From Flavobacterium sp. (GTDB taxonomy: Bacteria > Bacteroidota > Bacteroidia > Flavobacteriales > Flavobacteriaceae): DNA of 57,678 nt. Below are positions 16,759 through 24,551 of the stretch, piece after piece. Within the stretch, counting starts at the first letter, position 1; each line of letters begins with the position of its first letter. Where the stretch lies: assembly GCA_014378065.1 (NCBI GenBank), contig JACMOK010000122.1, positions 1 to 57,678 of the forward strand. Direction: 5' to 3'. Under the pieces are notes generated by a model that was not told the DNA's origin, searched no databases, and was given only the letters and a program-made list of their open reading frames with translations. A program made the position numbers and the translations under genes.

Positions 16759-18180
16759 TTATATATTTTCTCTTTTTTCCAAAAGTACAACATTTTCAAC
16801 GTGGTGCGTTTGCGGAAACATGTCGACCGGACGAACGCGCGTTACCTTATATTTTTCATCCAATAAGGCCAAATCTCGTGCTTGAGTGGCTGAATTACAG
16901 CTTACGTAAACGATTTTTTGCGGTGCAATTTTCAAAAGTTGTGCGATCACGTCTTTATGCATCCCATCTCTCGGCGGATCGGTAATGATGACATCGGGTT
17001 TGCCGTGCCGTGCAATAAAACTATCGTTAAAAACAAGTTTCATATCCCCGACAAAAAATTCACAATTGGTAATTTTGTTACGAAGGGCATTTTCTTTGGC
17101 ATCTACAATGGCTTCGGGCACACTCTCCACACCGATTACTTTTTTGGCATTTTTGGCAACGAATTGGGCGATGGTTCCTGTTCCGGTATACAAATCATAG
17201 ACGAGTTCATTGCCGGTTAGTCCAGCAAAATCGCGTGTAATTTTGTACAATTCATAGGCTTGCTCTGAATTGGTCTGGTAAAAAGATTTGGCATTGATAC
17301 TAAATTTTAAACCTTCCATCTCTTCTAGAATGTAAGAGCGACCTTCGAATAATATAATTTCCTGGTCGTAAATCGTATCGTTGGGTTTTCCATTGATGAC
17401 ATATTGAAGGGAAGTAATTTGCGGAAATCTTTTATAAATGTGATTTAAAAGCAATTCGCGGTTTGTCTTGTCTTCTTCAAAAAATTGCAGCAACACCATT
17501 ATTTCTCCGGTTGAAGCGGTTCGAATCATTAATGTGCGCAACAAACCTTCGTGGTTTCTCGGATTGAAAAATGTTAAATGGTTTGCGTTGGCAAATTCCC
17601 TGATTTCGTTCCGAATGGCATTTGAAGGGTCTTCCTGCAAATGGCATTTGGTAATATCAAGAATTTTATCCCACATTTTAGGAATATGAAAACCCAACGC
17701 ATTACGGTTTCCCAGATCGTCTGTGCTGTCAATTTCCTGTTCGGTGAGCCAACGAGCATTCGAAAAGCCAAATTCCATTTTGTTTCTGTAGAAAAATTGT
17801 TTTTTAGATCCTAAAATCGACTCAAATTCTGGTAGCGCTACTTTTCCGATACGTTGCAAATGATTTTTGACTTCATTTTGTTTGTATTGCAGTTGCTGGT
17901 CATACTTCATGTTTTGCCATTTACAACCGCCGCAAACGCCAAAATGATCACAAATCGGTTCAATGCGGTGTTCCGAAAATTCATGGAACCGTATCGCTTT
18001 GCCTTCGTAGTAAGCCTTGCGCTTTTTAAAAGTTTGCACATCCACGACATCGCCTGGTACGACATTGGGAATGAAGATAATTTTTCCGTCGGGTGCCTTG
18101 GCTACTGAAACCCCTTTTGCACCGGCATCGAGTACTTTAATGTGATCGAAGATAATTTTAGCTGTAGTTTTCTTTGCCAT
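16759..18180 (-). CDS. rlmD: 23S rRNA (uracil(1939)-C(5))-methyltransferase
   Basis: A 473-residue RlmD/RumA-type enzyme that methylates U1939 of 23S rRNA. The N-terminal TRAM domain covers residues about 1-65. The iron-sulfur cysteines are visible in CDHFGVCGGCKWQ near residue 77 with a further Cys (DITKCHLQ) downstream. SAM motif I is VYDLYTGTGTIAQFVA near 311, the substrate motif is ITDPPRDGMH near 397, and the catalytic Cys is in IVYVSCNSATQARDL near 425. A -7 box abuts the start codon, suggesting a leaderless or nearly leaderless mRNA. It is the first gene of the rlmD-DUF6452-DUF6048 unit. Confidence 0.94.
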   Translation of the reverse strand: MAKKTTAKIIFDHIKVLDAGAKGVSVAKAPDGKIIFIPNVVPGDVVDVQTFKKRKAYYEGKAIRFHEFSEHRIEPICDHFGVCGGCKWQNMKYDQQLQYKQNEVKNHLQRIGKVALPEFESILGSKKQFFYRNKMEFGFSNARWLTEQEIDSTDDLGNRNALGFHIPKMWDKILDITKCHLQEDPSNAIRNEIREFANANHLTFFNPRNHEGLLRTLMIRTASTGEIMVLLQFFEEDKTNRELLLNHIYKRFPQITSLQYVINGKPNDTIYDQEIILFEGRSYILEEMEGLKFSINAKSFYQTNSEQAYELYKITRDFAGLTGNELVYDLYTGTGTIAQFVAKNAKKVIGVESVPEAIVDAKENALRNKITNCEFFVGDMKLVFNDSFIARHGKPDVIITDPPRDGMHKDVIAQLLKIAPQKIVYVSCNSATQARDLALLDEKYKVTRVRPVDMFPQTHHVENVVLLEKRENI

Positions 18181-18184
18181 GGCG

Positions 18185-18192
18185 CAAAAATA
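18185..18192 (-). promoter_or_regulatory. Putative -7 box abutting rlmD
   Basis: TATTTTTG on the minus strand with only four bases (CGCC region) between it and the rlmD ATG. Transcription would begin at or just inside the start codon. Confidence 0.5.
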
Positions 18193-18325
18193 AGAGATTG
18201 TAAAGATTTATAAATTTAAATTTGGAAATTTTTTATGAAATCATTTATTTTAACAAATATTAAAAAAGTTTAAATCCCAATTTCGTTTTCTTTAGTAGAT
18301 AAAGAACCAATCATTTTATACACTT

Positions 18326-19381
18326 ATGAAATTATACCAACAATTGTCTCAAGTTAGTTTTCTTCAAAACAGCTATGCTTTTAAATTTCTTTTTATCACT
18401 TTTTTAGGTATCCACATTCCATTGATCGGAATTTTATTTTTTGTGCTGTACTCCAAAAGTGCCATTCCACCCGGTACGCTGCTGCTCTTTGCGTTGGTAA
18501 TGACTTTGGTCGCTACTGGAATTACATTGGTTATTTTGAAAAAATTAATTATGCCTATCGAAATTGCTTCGAAAGCCTTAAACAATTATCAAAATAACAG
18601 AACGGTCACCATGTTGCCGACAGAATTTAAGGATGAAGCAGGTTTGCTGATGAAAAATATCCACAGGTCTATTCAGGAAACCGAAGATTTCATCACAGAA
18701 AAACAAGATTTGATGTATTTGCTGTCGCATGATTTAAGAACTTTTTCTGGAAACTCGCAGTCGCTATCGAAAATGATCCTTGATGAAAATCCATCTTCGG
18801 CAGTTAGGGAGTTGACTGAACTAATCTACGAATCGACAACGCAGCAGTTTCATTTTATTGATAGTTTCATAAAATTGATTAAAGAGCAGGATGAAATATC
18901 AAAGAAAGAGATTCATTTTAAAAAGATAAACCTTCATAAAGTGCTATCTGATGTGGCAGATCAAGTCGGGCAGCAGTTAACCAAGAAAAATATTGAATTG
19001 ATCTCATCGGTTAAAATAGCGGAGGCTCAGATTCAAATTGACGCCGAACTGCTGATTCGTGTTTTAGTAAATTTAATTGACAACGCCATCAAATTTTCGT
19101 TTGCAGAAAGTGAGATTCGCTTAGACGTCTACACTGACAAAACAAAATTAGTTTTAACGGTTACTGATAGTGGTTTGGGTTTTGATCCGTCACACAAAGA
19201 CGAATTATTTAAAAAGTTCACCAACAAAAGTAAACTAGGGACTGCAAATGAGCATTCGACAGGAATTGGTTTGTACCTCTGTAAAAAGATAATTGAACGA
19301 CACCAGGGGGCTATTGTGGCCAAAAGTAGAGGAATTAACCAAGGAGCTCAATTTTCTATAATTTTGCAAAAAGGAAAATAA
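18326..19381 (+). CDS. Membrane sensor histidine kinase (orphan)
   Basis: A 351-residue inner-membrane kinase. Two membrane helices (residues about 20-45 and 50-75) are joined by a very short loop, so there is almost no periplasmic sensor. A HAMP-like linker follows. The phospho-acceptor is His135 in LLSHDLRTFSGN; the usual Pro after HDLRT is Phe. The HATPase domain has the N box (NLIDNAIKFS near 253), G1 (DSGLGFD near 288) and G2 (GTANEHSTGIGLYLCKKI near 310). No response regulator gene is adjacent. It probably senses membrane or cytosolic cues or works with a partner protein. Confidence 0.88.
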   Translation: MKLYQQLSQVSFLQNSYAFKFLFITFLGIHIPLIGILFFVLYSKSAIPPGTLLLFALVMTLVATGITLVILKKLIMPIEIASKALNNYQNNRTVTMLPTEFKDEAGLLMKNIHRSIQETEDFITEKQDLMYLLSHDLRTFSGNSQSLSKMILDENPSSAVRELTELIYESTTQQFHFIDSFIKLIKEQDEISKKEIHFKKINLHKVLSDVADQVGQQLTKKNIELISSVKIAEAQIQIDAELLIRVLVNLIDNAIKFSFAESEIRLDVYTDKTKLVLTVTDSGLGFDPSHKDELFKKFTNKSKLGTANEHSTGIGLYLCKKIIERHQGAIVAKSRGINQGAQFSIILQKGK

Positions 19382-19468
19382 ACACAGCCAAATATTCGTT
19401 AAAAGTAGCAATTTACAGTGTCGGTTTTTGCTATTTCCGTAAATTCGACTTCAGTTAAATATAACATT

Positions 19469-19879
19469 ATGAAAAGAAATGCAACCGCTGTTTGGCAAGG
19501 AACAGTAAAAGACGGCCGTGGAAAAATCACTACGCAAAGTAAAATTTTAGACAATGCTCAGTATTCGTTTAAAACCCGATTTGAGGATGGTATTGGCACC
19601 AATCCAGAAGAATTAGTAGCTGCGGCGCATGCCGGATGTTTTACGATGCAGCTCTCGGCATTTGTAGGCGAAGGTGGTTTCGAAATTGAGAATATTGAAA
19701 CGCGTTGTGAGATTAACTTAGTAGATTTTACCATCATTGGTTCGCATTTAACGGTGACTGCCAAAATTAACGGCATTACAGATGATGCTTTCCAAGAATT
19801 TGTAACAAAGGCCGAAAAAAATTGTCCCATTTCTAAATTATTCAATACAGAAATTACGTCGACGGCCACACTGGTTTAA
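19469..19879 (+). CDS. OsmC family peroxiredoxin
   Basis: A 136-residue OsmC/Ohr-fold protein, a cytosolic thiol peroxidase for organic hydroperoxides. The two redox cysteines are in AAAHAGCFTMQLS near residue 56 and EKNCPISKL near 121. The start MKRNATAVWQGTVKDGRGKI at 19469 is the normal OsmC N-terminus; the 17 upstream codons of open frame are left out. It stands alone and ends in a bidirectional terminator. OsmC is commonly stress-induced, but no operator is visible here. Confidence 0.93.
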   Translation: MKRNATAVWQGTVKDGRGKITTQSKILDNAQYSFKTRFEDGIGTNPEELVAAAHAGCFTMQLSAFVGEGGFEIENIETRCEINLVDFTIIGSHLTVTAKINGITDDAFQEFVTKAEKNCPISKLFNTEITSTATLV

Positions 19880-19888
19880 ATGAGTAAC

Positions 19889-19918
19889 AAAAAAGTCCCG
19901 ATTTTTCGGGACTTTTTT
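19889..19918. terminator. Bidirectional terminator between osmC-like and lipoprotein genes
   Basis: AAAAAAGTCCCGA pairs with TCGGGACTTTTTT around a short TTT loop, between two convergent genes. Confidence 0.88.
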
Positions 19919-19931
19919 ATTTTAAAATTGA

Positions 19932-20402
19932 CTAAAAAGTGATGTCAAACGTGCCATTTGTTACCGTAGCAGTATCGCCATTGAAGTCTGAAAGTGTGCC
20001 TGAATAAGTGCCTTTAATATTGTTGGCAGTACTTTGAGTGATGTTAATGTCAAAAGAGTTTCCTGTTTCGATGTCATATTCGACGTCATCTACTTCGTAG
20101 AGAAAATAATAACAAGTGTCAGGCCCAGTCTCCATGTAGGCCAACTTAAAGACAATTTGCGGGGAGATTTCGTTTTGCTTGTTTGCACTAACAATTAAAT
20201 CCGTGTACGTAACGCCATTGTTTGTAATTTCTTGTTTAACAACATTTGTTTGATTAAAGGCCACATTAACGCCATTTATTTCTGCTTTTACAAAATTAGT
20301 AATTGGAATGGGAATGACAACGTCAGTCGGATTGTTGTTGGAATCACAAGAGGACAGTAGAATACATCCTAGGATTGTTAATGATAATAATAGCTGTTTC
20401 AT
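19932..20402 (-). CDS. Putative lipoprotein, unknown
   Basis: A 156-residue protein starting MKQLLLSLTILGCILLSSC, a lipoprotein signal with Cys19 as lipid anchor and the +2 to +5 residues DSNNN. The mature region is beta-rich and acidic (DDVEYDIETGNSFDINIT) and ends NGTFDITF. A pair of Tyr next to Cys (DTCYYFLYEV) is the only distinctive motif. I do not recognise a family. The start at 20402 is chosen because it begins the signal peptide; the open frame upstream runs through the promoter box. Confidence 0.68.
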   Translation of the reverse strand: MKQLLLSLTILGCILLSSCDSNNNPTDVVIPIPITNFVKAEINGVNVAFNQTNVVKQEITNNGVTYTDLIVSANKQNEISPQIVFKLAYMETGPDTCYYFLYEVDDVEYDIETGNSFDINITQSTANNIKGTYSGTLSDFNGDTATVTNGTFDITF

Positions 20403-20423
20403 AATTCTTCTTTTTGATTTTGT

Positions 20424-20431
20424 CAAAGTTA
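20424..20431 (-). promoter_or_regulatory. Putative -7 box for the 156-residue lipoprotein
   Basis: TAACTTTG on the minus strand, 21 bases before the ATG at 20402. Confidence 0.48.
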
Positions 20432-20623
20432 GCGAAATAAAAAAAAATATTCTGTAAAAAATGTTAAATGACAGCCAATGTTTAGATACGCATAATTTTA
20501 ATCGCACTATTTGTTTTTCAAATTACTTAACATCTTGTTTACTAGCGTAAAAGTTACTTTGGTAAATAATTAGCACTGATGCAGAAATTACGCTTTAACC
20601 TACAAAATTCTCAATTTTATCGC

Positions 20624-20631
20624 TAATTTTG
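20624..20631 (+). promoter_or_regulatory. Putative -7 box for rocD
   Basis: TAATTTTG followed by TGCC, 66 bases before the rocD ATG. The rest of the 295-base gap between the divergent genes holds nothing I can identify. Confidence 0.42.
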
Positions 20632-20697
20632 TGCCAGCATTGGATGATTTCTCTCCATAAGCAGGAATCGTAATTCAACATTTTATATACAATTACC

Positions 20698-21978
20698 ATG
20701 TCAGTTTTAGAAAAAATAGATTCTGAGGCCATTATTGCGTTAGAGAACAAGTATGGTGCGCACAATTATCATCCATTGCCGGTGGTATTAAGTAAAGGGG
20801 AAGGTGTCTTTGTCTGGGATGTAGAAGGTAATAAGTATTACGATTTTTTATCGGCTTACTCGGCTGTCAATCAGGGCCATTGCCATCCTAAGATAATTGA
20901 TGCGATGTTGCATCAGGCGAAAACACTTACATTAACTTCACGGGCATTTTTTAACGATCGACTTGGTCCTTACGAACAATACTTGACAAAGTATTTTGGT
21001 TTTGACAAAGTTTTACCAATGAATACTGGTGCTGAAGCTGTTGAGACGGCTTTAAAACTGTGCAGAAAATGGGCCTACGAGGTTAAAGGAATTCCTGAAG
21101 ACAAAGCGGAGATTATTGTTTGTGATGGTAATTTTCACGGGAGGACAACTACAATCATTTCGTTTTCCAATGATGAGAATGCTAGAAAAAATTTCGGTCC
21201 TTACACCGCTGGTTTTATAAAAATACCTTACGACGCCATAGACGCCCTAGAACAAGCGCTTCAGTCGACTCAGAATATTGCAGGGTTTTTAGTAGAACCC
21301 ATCCAAGGTGAGGCGGGCGTTTTCACGCCCGCAGATGATTATATGATCCGGGCTAAAGCATTGTGTCATAAATATAATGTGCTGTTTATCGCGGATGAAA
21401 TTCAAACAGGAATCGCGCGAACCGGTTCGCTTTTAGCAGTTTGCGGAAATTGCACTTGTGAAAATCACTGCGAAAAACAAAATACCTATGTTGCTCCTGA
21501 TATTTTAATTTTAGGAAAGGCGCTCTCCGGTGGTGTATATCCAGTTTCTGCGGTTTTGGCAAATGATGCTATAATGAACGTCATAAAACCCGGTCAACAT
21601 GGTTCGACATTTGGTGGAAACCCGATTGCTGCTGCGGTAGCAATTGCTGCATTAGAAGTTGTTGTGGAGGAAAATTTAGCGAAAAATGCCAGAGTTTTAG
21701 GAAAATTGTTTAGAAGCAAATTAAACCAATACATTCAAACCAGCGCTATTGCTACTTTAGTACGAGGAAGAGGGCTGCTTAATGCTATTGTGATTAATGA
21801 CACAGAAGAAAGTGATACCGCATGGAATATCTGTTTGGCGCTCCGTGACCATGGATTATTAGCCAAACCTACGCATGGCAACATCATCCGCTTTGCGCCA
21901 CCTCTGGTAATAACCGAAATGCAGTTGCTTGACTGCGTTGCAATTATCATTAAAACGCTTAGACAATTTGAAAAATAA
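20698..21978 (+). CDS. rocD: Ornithine--oxo-acid transaminase
   Basis: A 426-residue class III PLP aminotransferase that converts ornithine and 2-oxoglutarate to glutamate semialdehyde and glutamate, linking arginine and proline metabolism. [20 protein letters not shown] (near residue 105) binds the PLP phosphate, [13 protein letters not shown] is the cofactor Asp region near 230, and Lys274 in [13 protein letters not shown] forms the Schiff base. Between these lies an extra Cys-rich loop, [10 protein letters not shown] (residues about 251-260), absent from typical RocD. No arginine catabolic genes are adjacent. A terminator follows at once. Confidence 0.95.
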   Translation: MSVLEKIDSEAIIALENKYGAHNYHPLPVVLSKGEGVFVWDVEGNKYYDFLSAYSAVNQGHCHPKIIDAMLHQAKTLTLTSRAFFNDRLGPYEQYLTKYFGFDKVLPMNTGAEAVETALKLCRKWAYEVKGIPEDKAEIIVCDGNFHGRTTTIISFSNDENARKNFGPYTAGFIKIPYDAIDALEQALQSTQNIAGFLVEPIQGEAGVFTPADDYMIRAKALCHKYNVLFIADEIQTGIARTGSLLAVCGNCTCENHCEKQNTYVAPDILILGKALSGGVYPVSAVLANDAIMNVIKPGQHGSTFGGNPIAAAVAIAALEVVVEENLAKNARVLGKLFRSKLNQYIQTSAIATLVRGRGLLNAIVINDTEESDTAWNICLALRDHGLLAKPTHGNIIRFAPPLVITEMQLLDCVAIIIKTLRQFEK

Positions 21979-22006
21979 AAAAAATCCTCCAAATGGAGGA
22001 TTTTTT
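21977..22006. terminator. Bidirectional terminator between rocD and the CCC-motif gene
   Basis: A-run, ATCCTCC, AAAT loop, GGAGGAT, T-run. It overlaps the last bases of both convergent genes. Confidence 0.85.
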
Positions 22007-22346
22007 ATTGTTGCTGCTCTTGTTCGTATTTTATTTTGTCCATTAAATTTTCTTGAAAATCCTTTAAGCCTTCTTCTCCAACCACGGCATAGAGATAGAT
22101 GGTAAAAATCAAATAGATACTGCTGAGGGTAATTCCGATGATCGCCAAAATTCTTCCAGTATTGATGTTGGAAAAGCCTTCGTAAAGTTCCGGATTTTCA
22201 ATATATATTGTTAGGTCTTTCTTTGCCAAAACCAATGCAACGATTCCGAGGATTAAGCCCACGATTCCGTAACAACAGCAAGTTAATATCGAGAGAATGC
22301 CCAAAATTAATACTGCCGTAGCATTGGGTAATTTTTGTTTTTCCAT
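22005..22346 (-). CDS. CCC-motif membrane protein
   Basis: A 113-residue protein of the CCC-motif/DUF4190-like type. The first helix ends in LTCCCYGIVGLILG (Cys about 22-24) followed by a second helix to ALVLAKKDL; a third membrane helix (ILAIIGITLSSIYLIFTIYLY) lies near residue 70-90, and the C-terminus is polar and Gln-rich. The function is unknown; the fold resembles TM2/DUF4190 proteins. It lies ten bases downstream of a DUF2752 gene with which it usually pairs. Confidence 0.8.
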   Translation of the reverse strand: MEKQKLPNATAVLILGILSILTCCCYGIVGLILGIVALVLAKKDLTIYIENPELYEGFSNINTGRILAIIGITLSSIYLIFTIYLYAVVGEEGLKDFQENLMDKIKYEQEQQQ

Positions 22347-22356
22347 TGTTAATTTT

Positions 22357-22641
22357 TTAAAGGTGAGTCATTTTGTAAATATATGAAACAATCATCATTA
22401 CGGCATTTACAATAGCAAGACTTGAAATGGCGACATGATAGTTTCTGCTCCGGTCAATAAAGTGTAGTGCTATAAATCCAAAAAATAAAAGGGTGGTGTA
22501 GATAGCCGGAAAAACTTCAAAGGCTGTTTTAAAGTCGCCATGTAAAATTAAAATGAATGCCCGTTGGGTGCCGCAACCCAAACAAGCCACCCCGAAAAGT
22601 TTTTTGTTCATACAAGGCAGCATGTATTTTTCTAAATTCAA
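22357..22641 (-). CDS. DUF2752 family membrane protein
   Basis: A 94-residue protein with the DUF2752 hallmark CLGCGTQRAFILILHGD (Cys at about 20 and 23), then two hydrophobic helices. The CxGCGxxRA motif resembles a small Cys-based site near the membrane face; the role is unknown. The MKK-type start is absent; translation may begin at Met1 (MNLEKYM) or at a later Met (MLPCM). It is the first gene of the pair with the CCC-motif protein. Confidence 0.82.
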   Translation of the reverse strand: MNLEKYMLPCMNKKLFGVACLGCGTQRAFILILHGDFKTAFEVFPAIYTTLLFFGFIALHFIDRSRNYHVAISSLAIVNAVMMIVSYIYKMTHL

Positions 22642-22718
22642 AACCAGGATATTTTAGACTGCAATTTTACAAAAAAATATTCATAATAGAATTAAGGTCG
22701 TATTATTTTAAAGTTTGT

Positions 22719-22726
22719 TACTTTTG
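22719..22726 (+). promoter_or_regulatory. Putative -7 box for the small membrane gene and Smr gene
   Basis: TACTTTTG, 18 bases before the ATG at 22745. Confidence 0.47.
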
Positions 22727-22744
22727 AAATGTAATTTGTTATAT

Positions 22745-22927
22745 ATGAAAAAATTTTTAATTCCGATCATGACCATAGCTATTGCAGTAGCTTTTTACCA
22801 ACAAAGTGTGCCTAAAAAAAACGTCTACATCATAGTGATTGCTATCGTCGTTTTTATGTTTGGCATGTTGGTATTAAGCGCAAAAACACCAAGTAAAAAT
22901 CAAAGTAAAAAAGAGGAAGATGTTTAA
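22745..22927 (+). CDS. Small membrane protein, unknown
   Basis: A 60-residue protein with two hydrophobic helices (about residues 3-17 and 24-44) joined by QQSVPKKN, then a Lys-rich tail. I start at 22745 (MKKFLIPIM), which gives a normal membrane-protein N-terminus, rather than the upstream in-frame ATG. Its end overlaps the Smr gene start by eight bases, so the two are probably translated together. No family recognised. Confidence 0.62.
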   Translation: MKKFLIPIMTIAIAVAFYQQSVPKKNVYIIVIAIVVFMFGMLVLSAKTPSKNQSKKEEDV

Positions 22928-23465
22928 TATAGGAGATAAAGTTTCGGTGTTGGATGATGCTATTAATGGTACGGTTTTTTCAATTAACAGCGATCAGATT
23001 ACAATAGAAACCAATGATGGATTTATGATGACTTATTTTGTCAAAGAGTTAATTAAAAATAACGTAACCAGTGAATTAGATAAAAACATAAGAAGTTTTA
23101 ATTCACAACAAATTCAGCAGCAAAAGGAAATCGAAAAACCAAGAAGTTTTATAAAAGAAAAGAAAACAAAAGGGGAAATTCCACCTCCAGAATTCGATCT
23201 GCATATTGAAAAATTGGTCAAAAATTTTAGAGGGATGAGCAACTACGAAATCTTGACATTACAGGGGGAAACGGCAAAAAGACATATTGAGTTTGCTATT
23301 AAAAATAGGATTCCAAAGATCGTTTTTATACACGGAGTAGGCGAAGGCATTTTAAAATCTGAATTGGATTTTTTACTGGGTCGGTATGAAAATGTATCGT
23401 TTCAAGATGCTAATTATCAAAAATACGGGATCGGCGCCACCGAAGTTTACATTCGACAACGATAG
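22920..23465 (+). CDS. Smr domain protein
   Basis: A 181-residue cytosolic protein. The N-terminal ~55 residues (FNIGDKVSVLDDAINGTVFS) form a small beta-barrel-like domain of the DUF2027 type. After a charged linker, the C-terminal Smr domain carries FDLHIEKLV near residue 97 and the IHGVGEGILKSELDFLL loop near 139, the HGxGxGxLK signature. Smr domains of this sort are nucleases in some proteins and RNA-binding in others. The catalytic potential here is unresolved. It overlaps the preceding small membrane gene. Confidence 0.88.
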   Translation: MFNIGDKVSVLDDAINGTVFSINSDQITIETNDGFMMTYFVKELIKNNVTSELDKNIRSFNSQQIQQQKEIEKPRSFIKEKKTKGEIPPPEFDLHIEKLVKNFRGMSNYEILTLQGETAKRHIEFAIKNRIPKIVFIHGVGEGILKSELDFLLGRYENVSFQDANYQKYGIGATEVYIRQR

Positions 23466-23478
23466 CTGGCTTTCAGTT

Positions 23479-24459
23479 TTAAAAGATTAGTTCACCAAGT
23501 AAAATATCATTTCCATAGTAAAACGTGCTGCGTCCTTTGCGGAACGTCACTCCTTTTAAACGAATGGTATGTTTGTAGACATTTTGAGCAGGGGTGTTTG
23601 TTGTCGTGATTTCAATTGCACCTAGTATGGATGAAACACCTTCATCTGCAAGCCATTCTTCGTTAACCGCTGGCATGTCAGGAAAAACAGCCTGACAAAA
23701 ATAATCTGGATTGGATCCGGTGATCAATGCGGTGGTAAATAACCGATAGCTTAGTTTGTTAGTTGTAGCGGTAATTAATCCTGTTTTAGGGGTATTTAAA
23801 TTGGTTGTCGCTAATAACGCAGGGTCAATATTTTGAATAACTAACGCTTCAATACCGCCATCTGCTGCATTGTATATGGTATTGTTCGACGTACATATTC
23901 TGACATTATCTGAGACAAATCCTAAGGGAAGGTTCGTGGCTGTTGTCGCGTAATCTCCAAATGAAAAAGTGTCGTATCGTTGTTCTCCCGAAGTTTTCGA
24001 GAAAGTTATGTTGGTAAAAACAATATTGTGGTTGTATTTCAGCAGCGTCGTTGCTCCGGTTGCAGCGTCGGGAGTTGAATAAATTGCAGTGGTCGTAATT
24101 TCAATATTTCCAGATGTGGCAATCCACTCAACGGTGACCACGGGACTGATCGGCTGGATGACGTCAGGACATACATTATCCGACGTCACATTGCCACTGT
24201 AAGCGCGATATCTGACAATAACATTCGCAGTGATCGGAATTATTCTCGGCGCATCGGGTGGCGTTATTTCATTTTTGAACGCATTCGCTGTAGCTGGAAT
24301 TTTTAGGAATAAAGCCTCGCTTCCTTTTAACTTATAAACTATTTCTCCACATGAAGAAGCATTAACTTCACCAAAACTTATGTTTTCTACTGTCAAATTA
24401 CCATCGTCGCAATCAGTAAGCAGTAAAATTAGGACCAGTAATCCCAGAAATTTTTTCAT
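23479..24459 (-). CDS. Putative lipoprotein with two homologous halves
   Basis: A 326-residue exported protein beginning MKKFLGLLVLILLLTDC; Cys17 sits in a lipobox-like position though the -1 residue is Asp. After it come two related beta-rich halves. Each has an IPxT/NIDP opening, a YRxY/YRLF strand, a Cys-Pro or Cys-Gln segment (NVCPDVIQP; YFCQAVFPD), a V(E)EW motif, an IEITTT strand, and a final FSKTSGEQRYDTFSFGDY or FRKGRSTFYYGNDILLGE strand. This points to an internal duplication. I do not know a named family. It has a well-formed promoter. Confidence 0.75.
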   Translation of the reverse strand: MKKFLGLLVLILLLTDCDDGNLTVENISFGEVNASSCGEIVYKLKGSEALFLKIPATANAFKNEITPPDAPRIIPITANVIVRYRAYSGNVTSDNVCPDVIQPISPVVTVEWIATSGNIEITTTAIYSTPDAATGATTLLKYNHNIVFTNITFSKTSGEQRYDTFSFGDYATTATNLPLGFVSDNVRICTSNNTIYNAADGGIEALVIQNIDPALLATTNLNTPKTGLITATTNKLSYRLFTTALITGSNPDYFCQAVFPDMPAVNEEWLADEGVSSILGAIEITTTNTPAQNVYKHTIRLKGVTFRKGRSTFYYGNDILLGELIF

Positions 24460-24476
24460 GTTTTTGTAATTTGTAA

Positions 24477-24507
24477 CAAAAATAGAATTTTAATTGACAA
24501 TCGACAA
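24477..24507 (-). promoter_or_regulatory. Promoter for the duplicated-half lipoprotein (-33 and -7)
   Basis: On the minus strand TTG (24505-24507), a 20-base spacer, then TATTTTTG (24477-24484), 17 bases before the ATG. This is the best-formed two-part promoter I found. Confidence 0.58.
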
Positions 24508-24538
24508 TCATTTGTAATCCATTAACAAGGCAAATTCC

Positions 24539-24546
24539 TAACTTTG
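24539..24546 (+). promoter_or_regulatory. Putative -7 box abutting the cysteine desulfurase start
   Basis: TAACTTTG with five bases (CACCA) between it and the ATG at 24552; a TTTG lies 24 bases upstream. The mRNA may be leaderless. Confidence 0.52.
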
Positions 24547-24551
24547 CACCA

